Shown here in pieces: positions 58,115 through 64,000 of a stretch of 64,000 nucleotides of DNA (the first letter of the stretch is position 1; the number at the start of each line of letters is the position of its first letter). The DNA comes from CAG-411 sp050875145 (lineage in GTDB: Bacteria; Bacillota; Clostridia; Lachnospirales; Lachnospiraceae), in the NCBI GenBank assembly GCA_050875145.1, contig JBNMLH010000006.1, positions 62,001 through 126,000 on the forward strand. The letters run 5' to 3'. A program made the position numbers and the translations under genes. The notes below the pieces were generated by a model. That model had not been told where the DNA came from. It made no database searches and was given only the letters and a program-made list of their open reading frames with translations.

Positions 58115-59128
58115 ATGGTTAAAGTAAGTCTATTAGGTGCTGGAAGTTGGGGAACAGCGTTAGCAATTGTTTTGGCAAAAAATGGACATGATGTAACTTT
58201 GTGGTCTGCATTAGAGACAGAAATCACAATGTTAAAGACACATCGGGAGCATAAGGATCGACTTCCAGGAGTAAAGCTTCCAGATAATATTTATATTACT
58301 TCAGATTTAGAAGAAGCATGTGCAGACAAAGATTTGATTGTTTTTTCTGTGGCATCGCCATATGTAAGAAGTACAGCAAAGCAATGTGCTCCATTTTTAA
58401 AAGAGAATCAGATTATTGTAAATGTAGGAAAAGGGATTGAAGAGGCAACTCTGATGACACTTAGTGAAATTTTGGAGCAGGAAATCCCAACTGCAGAGGT
58501 AGCGGTTCTTTCAGGTCCTAGTCACGCAGAGGAAGTTAGCAAGGAAATTCCAACAACCGTTGTGGTAGGAGCAAAAAGAAAGAAAACAGCCGAATATATT
58601 CAGGATATTTTTATGAATGATGTGTTCCGAGTATATATTAGTCCTGATATTATCAGTATTGAACTGGGTGGAGCATTAAAGAATGTAATCGCCTTGGCAG
58701 CAGGAATGGCAGATGGATTAGACTTTGGAGATAACACAAAGGCAGCGTTAATGACAAGAGGTATCGCAGAGATTACAAGACTTGGTGTTGCCATGGGTGG
58801 AAGAAAAGAAACGCTAGGAGGTTTATCTGGTGTAGGTGATTTGATTGTGACATGCACAAGTAATCATAGTCGTAATCATAATGCAGGATACCTTTTAGGA
58901 AAGGGATATACGATGGAAGAAGCCATGAAAGAGGTAAAACAAGTAGTAGAAGGCGTATATTCAGCCAAAGCAGCACTTAAATTGGCACATAAGTATAATG
59001 TTTCATTGCCAATTATTGAGAAAGTGAATCAGGTATTATTTGAAGGAAAGACTGCAAAAGAGGCAACTGCGGAACTATTGACGAGAGATCGTATTGCAGA
59101 ATATTCTGATTTAGAATGGGAAGAATAG
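58115..59128 (+). CDS. gpsA: NAD(P)H-dependent glycerol-3-phosphate dehydrogenase
   Basis: Reduces dihydroxyacetone phosphate to glycerol-3-phosphate for phospholipid synthesis. The 337-residue protein has the Rossmann motif LGAGSWGTALA at 7-17, GPSHAEEV near 136, the catalytic Lys in ELGGALKNVIALAAG near 191 and GLSGVGDLIVTCTS with RN-related substrate binding. AGGGTG lies 8 bp before the ATG. The 155-bp gap after plsY has a GCAAGCAC/GTGTTTGC hairpin but no strong terminator. Confidence 0.97.
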   Translation: MVKVSLLGAGSWGTALAIVLAKNGHDVTLWSALETEITMLKTHREHKDRLPGVKLPDNIYITSDLEEACADKDLIVFSVASPYVRSTAKQCAPFLKENQIIVNVGKGIEEATLMTLSEILEQEIPTAEVAVLSGPSHAEEVSKEIPTTVVVGAKRKKTAEYIQDIFMNDVFRVYISPDIISIELGGALKNVIALAAGMADGLDFGDNTKAALMTRGIAEITRLGVAMGGRKETLGGLSGVGDLIVTCTSNHSRNHNAGYLLGKGYTMEEAMKEVKQVVEGVYSAKAALKLAHKYNVSLPIIEKVNQVLFEGKTAKEATAELLTRDRIAEYSDLEWEE

Positions 59129-59186
59129 GGCATTTATTGTTCCTGTTTTATATCATTAGATAAGAAGAAAGGTCGTGCTTGTCTAA

Positions 59187-61070
59187 GTGGAAGAACAGCA
59201 GAAAGGAAAGTTAAAACAGGAGATACAGAAGCTGGGACTGGTAGCTGGGGATGTTCTTATTATATGTATTGTATCCATTTTATCGCTATTGGTTCGTTTT
59301 GACTTGAAATATGACTCCATACCAATTTATTATTTGGATTGGATGTATGGATATTTACCGGCACATATCATCTGTACATTGATTATTTTTTATTTTTGTA
59401 AAATGTATAGAAGTCTTTGGAGATATGCTAGTATTAGCGAGATGGTACATATTGTGGAGGGCGCATTTCTTTCTACTGCATTACAATGGATCGTTATGTG
59501 GAGTATGAAATGTCGAATGCCGATTAGTTTTCATCTTATGACGCTGGTATTTTTAATCTGTTTTACTGCGTTGGAACGTTTTGCTTATCGAATCCTTCTT
59601 GAAATGAAGAATCGATATATCAATATGCCTCAACAGGGCAGTGGTGCCAATGTAATGATTATAGGAGCTGGTGATGCAGGGCGTGTAATGCTTACAGAGA
59701 TTACTGCAAGTCAATATATTCAAGGAAAAGTTGTTTGTTTTATTGATGATGATGTAGAAAAGATAGGAAAACGTTTAAATGGTGTTCCCATTGTTGGTGG
59801 CAGAGAGCAAATTATTGAAACTGCTAAAAATTATTGTGTAGATGAGATTATTGTTGCTCTACCTTCTATTTCAGCCAAAGAACGAAGTGTTATTTTAAAT
59901 ATTTGTCAGGAGACAAATTGCCATGTTCGCATTTTACCAGGGGTATATCAGTTAATCAATGGTGAAGTTAGTATTACAAAATTGCGTCAGGTAGAGGTTG
60001 AAGATTTGCTCGGTAGAGAGCAGATACAAGTGGATTTAGATTCGATTATGGGTTATGTAAGTGATAAGAGGGTCATGGTAACTGGTGGGGGTGGCTCCAT
60101 TGGTAGTGAACTTTGCAGACAGATTGCATCCAAAAACCCAGAGATGCTTATTATTGTAGATATTTATGAGAATAATGCCTATGAGATACAGCAAGAGTTG
60201 AAATATGATTATCCTGATCTGAATTTAGTTGTATTGATTGCGTCTGTACGAAATACGAATCGAATGAATGAAATTTTTGAACAGTATCGTCCTAATATCG
60301 TATATCATGCAGCAGCTCATAAGCATGTTCCTTTGATGGAGAGCAGTCCAAATGAGGCGATTAAAAATAATGTATTCGGTACTTATAAAACGGCAAAAGC
60401 AGCAGGCGAATATGGTGTGCAAAAGTTTGTAATGATTTCTACAGATAAAGCGGTGAATCCAACCAATATTATGGGAGCCTCTAAACGAATTTGTGAAATG
60501 ATTATTCAGACGTTTAACAATTATTATCAGACGGAGTTTGTAGCGGTTCGTTTTGGAAATGTGCTGGGAAGTAATGGGAGCGTAATTCCGTTATTTAAAA
60601 AACAGATACAGCATGGAGGACCTGTGACGGTTACACATCCGGATATTATTCGTTATTTTATGACGATATCGGAAGCAGTTTCTCTTGTTTTGCAGGCAGG
60701 TGCCTATGCAAAAGGAGGAGAAATCTTTGTATTGGATATGGGTGAACCAGTAAAAATACTGGATTTGGCTAAAAATCTGATTCGTCTGTCTGGCTATGTA
60801 CCAAATGAAGATATTAAAATTACTTTTTCAGGGTTAAGACCAGGTGAAAAGTTGTATGAAGAACTTCTGATGGATGAAGAAGGGTTGACAAAAACAGAAA
60901 ATGAATTAATTTATATAGGAAAACCGATTGAGTTAAATGAAGAAATATTTAAAAGGCAGTTGGAAGATTTGTATGAGGCAGCAGTTGATGAGACGAAAAA
61001 CATTCGGCAACTGGTGAAAGAAATTGTACCAACGTATGTTTTAAAAGAAGAGAATGAGAAGGTTTCTTAG
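59187..61070 (+). CDS. Membrane-bound nucleotide-sugar 4,6-dehydratase (PglF/CapD/FlaA1-like)
   Basis: Makes 4-keto-6-deoxy UDP-sugars, usually from UDP-GlcNAc, for surface glycans. The 627-residue protein has four membrane helices (about 15-130), a CoA-binding-like Rossmann domain (about 145-265) with MIIGAGDAGRVML, and a dehydratase domain from about 295 with VTGGGGSIGSELCRQI, YHAAAHKHVPLME and STDKAVNPTNIMGASKR, where Met replaces the usual catalytic Tyr as is normal for this subfamily. Start is GTG 59187, with AAAGG 14 bp upstream. It heads a polysaccharide cluster. Confidence 0.92.
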   Translation: MEEQQKGKLKQEIQKLGLVAGDVLIICIVSILSLLVRFDLKYDSIPIYYLDWMYGYLPAHIICTLIIFYFCKMYRSLWRYASISEMVHIVEGAFLSTALQWIVMWSMKCRMPISFHLMTLVFLICFTALERFAYRILLEMKNRYINMPQQGSGANVMIIGAGDAGRVMLTEITASQYIQGKVVCFIDDDVEKIGKRLNGVPIVGGREQIIETAKNYCVDEIIVALPSISAKERSVILNICQETNCHVRILPGVYQLINGEVSITKLRQVEVEDLLGREQIQVDLDSIMGYVSDKRVMVTGGGGSIGSELCRQIASKNPEMLIIVDIYENNAYEIQQELKYDYPDLNLVVLIASVRNTNRMNEIFEQYRPNIVYHAAAHKHVPLMESSPNEAIKNNVFGTYKTAKAAGEYGVQKFVMISTDKAVNPTNIMGASKRICEMIIQTFNNYYQTEFVAVRFGNVLGSNGSVIPLFKKQIQHGGPVTVTHPDIIRYFMTISEAVSLVLQAGAYAKGGEIFVLDMGEPVKILDLAKNLIRLSGYVPNEDIKITFSGLRPGEKLYEELLMDEEGLTKTENELIYIGKPIELNEEIFKRQLEDLYEAAVDETKNIRQLVKEIVPTYVLKEENEKVS

Positions 61071-61091
61071 AGAAAGGGTGGCAGAACAAAT

Positions 61092-61694
61092 ATGTACCAG
61101 AAAATAAAGAGAGTGATTGATTTTATACTTTCATTAATGGGGTGCATCGTAGCGTCACCCTTTTTTCTTATATTATGCATTGCTATAAAATTAGACAGTA
61201 AAGGACCGATTTTTTTCTGTCAGAAAAGAGTCGGGATACATAAAAAACACTTTAACATTTTGAAGTTTCGCACCATGCGAATAGATACTCCAAAAGATTG
61301 TCCTACCCATTTACTTGAAAATCCAGAACAATATATCACAAAGGTTGGGAAGTTTTTAAGAAAAACAAGTTTGGATGAGTTACCTCAAGTGTTAAATATA
61401 TTGGTTGGACAGATGAGTATTGTGGGACCAAGACCAGCACTTTGGAATCAATTTGATTTAATTGAGGAGAGGGACAAATACGGTGCTAATGATGTTTTAC
61501 CGGGATTGACCGGATGGGCACAAATCAATGGAAGAGATGAACTACCAATACCGGAAAAAGCAAAGTTGGATGGAGAGTATGTCAAACGGATGAGTTTTTT
61601 GTTTGACTGTAAATGTTTTTTTAAAACATTTTCTAGTGTGTTAAGGCAGGAAGGTGTGGTAGAAGGTGGAACTGGAAAAATGAAAAAGAAATAG
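61092..61694 (+). CDS. Bacterial sugar transferase (phosphoglycosyltransferase, PglC/WcaJ-like)
   Basis: Monotopic phosphoglycosyltransferase that places the first sugar phosphate on undecaprenyl phosphate. The 200-residue protein starts with KRVIDFILSLMGCIVASPFFLI (membrane re-entrant helix region), then GPIFFCQKRVG, FKFRTMR-like LKFRTMR, the catalytic-type RKTSLDELPQVLNILVGQMS stretch with its Asp-Glu pair, GPRPAL and PGLTGWAQINGRDEL. It is the short, single-domain class. The preceding dehydratase may make its diNAcBac-type or related UDP-sugar substrate. Confidence 0.94.
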   Translation: MYQKIKRVIDFILSLMGCIVASPFFLILCIAIKLDSKGPIFFCQKRVGIHKKHFNILKFRTMRIDTPKDCPTHLLENPEQYITKVGKFLRKTSLDELPQVLNILVGQMSIVGPRPALWNQFDLIEERDKYGANDVLPGLTGWAQINGRDELPIPEKAKLDGEYVKRMSFLFDCKCFFKTFSSVLRQEGVVEGGTGKMKKK

Positions 61695-61756
61695 TGTTTT
61701 AAAAGTAAAGATAGCCCTATTTAAGAAAAAGGAATTGTCATAAAAGGAATAAGAAA

Positions 61757-62626
61757 ATGAAAAGGATATTGATTATTGGGGAAAGTAGTTATATTGGTCG
61801 GTCATTCCAAACCTGGATGGAAAAGAACGACAAGACTACAAAAGTAGAATGTATTTCCAGCAGAAATCGTAGTTGGGAAAAAGTGAATTTTGGAATGTAT
61901 GATACCATTCTTCATGTGGCAGGAATTGCGCATGTAAATGCCGCTGCTGAGATGGAAAAGCAATATTATGCTGTAAATAGAGATTTAACAATTGACTGCT
62001 GTAAAAAGGCAAAAGAGGATGGGGCAAAGCAGTTTATTTTTCTTTCCAGCATTATCATCTTTGGAGAGAGTAAAAGTTTAAAGCCTGTTGTGATTACAAA
62101 AAATACACAACCATCTCCCAATGGTTTTTACGGACAAAGTAAACTGGAGGCAGAGCAGGGGATATTGCCAATGATAACAGATACATTTAAAGTAGCGGTT
62201 GTGCGACCACCGATGGTGTATGGAAAAGGATCAAAAGGAAATTATCCGCGTCTGTCAAAACTGGCAAAAAAACTTCCAGTATTTCCAAGTTATGCAAATC
62301 AAAGAAGTATGATACATATTGATATACTTTGTGAATGTTTGCGACTTATTGCAGAAAACCAATCAGAGGGGATATTCTGTCCTCAAAATAAGGAATATGT
62401 ATCTACAGCGGAAATGGTAAGGGAAATTGGAGTCTGTTGTGGTCGAAAGGTTTACTTGTTGCCACTTTTTAATGGATTTATTCAGATTGGTGCAAAATTT
62501 GTTCCTTTGCTTAATAAGGTGTTTGGTTCTTTAACATATGAGAAAACATTATCCAATTGTTTTGATGGTGCGTATCAGATTTTAGATTTTAAAGAAACAA
62601 TACGTCGTACTGAGGAAAAAGAATAA
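61757..62626 (+). CDS. NAD-dependent epimerase/dehydratase (extended SDR)
   Basis: A 289-residue nucleotide-sugar-modifying SDR. The NAD-binding motif reads IGESSYIGRSF (degenerate GxxGxxG), then LHVAGIAHV, SSIIIFGES and the catalytic YGQSK with Tyr and Lys, and VRPPMVYGKGSKGNY. It is like the C4-epimerase/reductase genes that often accompany PglC-type transferases. The substrate is inferred to be a UDP-sugar on an undecaprenyl-linked pathway. Confidence 0.88.
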   Translation: MKRILIIGESSYIGRSFQTWMEKNDKTTKVECISSRNRSWEKVNFGMYDTILHVAGIAHVNAAAEMEKQYYAVNRDLTIDCCKKAKEDGAKQFIFLSSIIIFGESKSLKPVVITKNTQPSPNGFYGQSKLEAEQGILPMITDTFKVAVVRPPMVYGKGSKGNYPRLSKLAKKLPVFPSYANQRSMIHIDILCECLRLIAENQSEGIFCPQNKEYVSTAEMVREIGVCCGRKVYLLPLFNGFIQIGAKFVPLLNKVFGSLTYEKTLSNCFDGAYQILDFKETIRRTEEKE

Positions 62627-62639
62627 GGAGAAAATAGTT

Positions 62640-63782
62640 ATGAAAGCTCTTATGGTTGCATCTGTAGCATCTATGATTGATCAATTTAATAGAGAAAATA
62701 TATTCTTGTTGCAACATATGGGATATGAAGTGGATGTGGCATGTAATTTTGAGGAAGGAAATACATCCAGTGAGGAAAGAGTAAAACGATTTCGACAGGA
62801 ATTGCAGAAACAAAAGGTAGAAACGTTTCAATTGCCAATCCCAAGAAAGATTTTGGCTTTTTCGGATATGATGCGGGCATACAAAAAGCTGAAAAAACTG
62901 GTAGAAGAGAGACAGTATACGTTAGTCCATTGTCATTCTCCAATTGGTAGTGTGATTGCCAGACTTGCATGCAGAAAGCAAAGAAAAAAAGGTTTGAAGT
63001 TAATATATACTGCTCATGGATTTCATTTTTTTACTGGTGCGCCGAAAAAAAACTGGCTTATTTTTTATCCCATTGAGAAAATTTTTGCTAGATACACGGA
63101 CATACTCATTACTATTTGTTCGGAAGATTATCAACGGGCAAGAAAAAGGAAACTTGGAAAAAGCGTTGTGTACTCGCCAGGGGTAGGAATAGACGTAGAA
63201 AAGGTGAAGAAAATTGATAAAAAAGCAGAAAAAAGACAGCAGCTTGGAATTGGAGAAAAAGATATACTTGTACTTTCTGTAGGAGAGTTGAACAACAATA
63301 AAAATCATGAAACGATATTGCGAGCATTGAAACAATTAAATCGCACAGATGTACATTATGTAATTTGTGGTCAGGGAGATAAAAAAGAAGAACTGGAACG
63401 TATGGCAAAGCAATTTGGAATGGAAGAAAGGTTACATTTATTAGGGTTTCGAACAGATGCATTAGAGTGGATGAAGGTTGCAGATATGTTTGCATTTCCT
63501 TCCTACCGTGAGGGACTACCGGTTTCTCTAATGGAGGCAATGGCAGCGGGATTGCCCATTGTATGCAGTAAGATACGTGGAAATGTAGATTTGGTAAAAG
63601 ATGGAGAAGGTGGATATATGTGCGAACCAATGGATGTAGCTGGTTTTGCTGAGAATTTATCTAAATTAATCAAGGCTACAGAACAAAGAAAATGTATGGG
63701 AGAAAAAAATCAGATAAAGGTGCAGCAATTTGACAAGTCCAAGGTATCCGAAGTTATGAAAAAGGTGTACGGAGCTGTTTGA
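62640..63782 (+). CDS. Glycosyltransferase family 4 (GT-B)
   Basis: A 380-residue retaining GT-B glycosyltransferase adding a sugar to the growing surface glycan. The N-domain starts KALMVASVASMIDQFNRENI and includes HCHSPIGSVIARLA; the C-domain has VLSVGELNNNKNHETIL, ICGQGDKKEELERMAK and the donor-binding FPSYREGLPVSLMEAMAAGLPIV with the E-x7-E motif. No membrane helices. AAGGAG overlaps the end of the epimerase gene, so the two are coupled. Confidence 0.93.
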   Translation: MKALMVASVASMIDQFNRENIFLLQHMGYEVDVACNFEEGNTSSEERVKRFRQELQKQKVETFQLPIPRKILAFSDMMRAYKKLKKLVEERQYTLVHCHSPIGSVIARLACRKQRKKGLKLIYTAHGFHFFTGAPKKNWLIFYPIEKIFARYTDILITICSEDYQRARKRKLGKSVVYSPGVGIDVEKVKKIDKKAEKRQQLGIGEKDILVLSVGELNNNKNHETILRALKQLNRTDVHYVICGQGDKKEELERMAKQFGMEERLHLLGFRTDALEWMKVADMFAFPSYREGLPVSLMEAMAAGLPIVCSKIRGNVDLVKDGEGGYMCEPMDVAGFAENLSKLIKATEQRKCMGEKNQIKVQQFDKSKVSEVMKKVYGAV

Positions 63783-63813
63783 GAGACATAAACACATAAA
63801 ATGGAGGTAAAAA

Positions 63814-64000
63814 ATGAAACGAGAGCCAATAAGAGTATTACATTTGCTTCATAGTATGAATCGTGGTGGAGCAGAGACTATGCTTATGAATTATTATCGA
63901 AAAATGGATAGAGAGCGGGTACAGTTTGATTTTTTACTAACTTATCAGGGTATCAGTGATTATGAAAAAGAAATTTTGGAGTTAGGTGGAAAAGTGTTTC
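63814..64000 (+). CDS. Glycosyltransferase (GT4-like), 3' truncated by window edge
   Basis: Only 62 codons are visible. It begins KREPIRVLHLLHSMNRGGAE and continues MNYYRKMDRERVQFDFLLTY, the typical acceptor-side N-terminus of EpsF/CapM-like GT4 enzymes. AGGAGG-like TGGAGG lies 7 bp before the ATG. It continues the polysaccharide cluster beyond the window. Confidence 0.8.
   Translation, partial: MKREPIRVLHLLHSMNRGGAETMLMNYYRKMDRERVQFDFLLTYQGISDYEKEILELGGKVF

Noticed and set aside
1..64000. CRISPR arrays, insertion sequences, prophage or integrated elements
   Set aside because: No regularly spaced repeats, transposase, integrase or phage genes were seen; gene order looks like stable chromosome.

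Overview
This window is a 64 kb piece of a low-GC Firmicutes chromosome. Gene content and order point to an anaerobic member of the Lachnospiraceae (class Clostridia). The pointers are: the yicC-remA-gmk-rpoZ run; a complete rimP-nusA-rnpM-ylxQ-infB-rbfA-nrnA-truB-ribF-rpsO translation operon; an archaeal-type PurO paired with a stand-alone AICAR formyltransferase instead of a fused PurH; a biotin/Na+ decarboxylase cluster; and several secreted proteins built from transglutaminase-like or L,D-transpeptidase domains plus bacterial Ig-like (Big_2) repeats. Strong AGGAGG ribosome-binding sites and a fair number of TTG/GTG starts fit the same group. I assign the family by inference; no rRNA is present to confirm it.

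Layout. 1-3.6 kb: end of an M18 aminopeptidase, then yicC, remA, gmk, rpoZ. 3.6-10 kb: two type I signal peptidases, a secreted transglutaminase-like protein, VanZ and C39-peptidase proteins, a Gre factor and a DUF6382-like membrane protein. 10.1-15.8 kb: an operon with a long leader encoding a 12S-like carboxyltransferase, OadG, a biotin carrier, OadB and a 5S/OadA-like carboxyltransferase. 15.9-23.1 kb: a GH13 glucanase, an S8 protease and, convergent to them, a large hybrid histidine kinase. 23.4-30.5 kb: purO, an AICAR formyltransferase gene, nadE, eno and a nitroreductase gene, separated by two long RNA-rich intergenic regions. 30.5-34.7 kb: a VanZ-like protein, two probable flagellum-associated proteins, a J-domain protein and a MarR regulator. 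34.8-46.4 kb: ilvB-ilvN, an HD phosphohydrolase, a NUDIX hydrolase, an L,D-transpeptidase, a Tet(M)-like GTPase fused to a NYN/YacP RNase-like domain, a second transglutaminase-like protein and two lineage-specific proteins. 46.4-46.6 kb: tRNA-Glu and tRNA-Gly. 46.7-55.8 kb: the translation operon. 55.9-59.1 kb: der, plsY, gpsA. 59.2-64 kb: the start of a surface-polysaccharide cluster.

How it fits together. Most genes are housekeeping: nucleotide, NAD and branched-chain amino acid synthesis, glycolysis, ribosome assembly and phospholipid synthesis. A second theme is the cell surface: signal peptidases, three Big_2-containing secreted enzymes, VanZ-like proteins and polysaccharide synthesis. 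The biotin operon joins parts of a transcarboxylase (12S-like, 5S-like, 1.3S-like) to parts of a Na+ pump (OadB, OadG), suggesting carboxyl transfer linked to sodium transport. No CRISPR array, insertion sequence, prophage or integrase was seen.

The least explained parts are non-coding. The 598-bp gap before eno holds two copies of a GTTAGT-N4-ACTAAC palindrome, each placed at a predicted transcription start, with three intrinsic-terminator-like hairpins around the first copy. The 492-bp gap after eno contains a chain of strong hairpins that looks like a structured RNA or a dispersed repeat. Start sites were chosen from ribosome-binding-site spacing, so several genes are shorter than the longest open frame.
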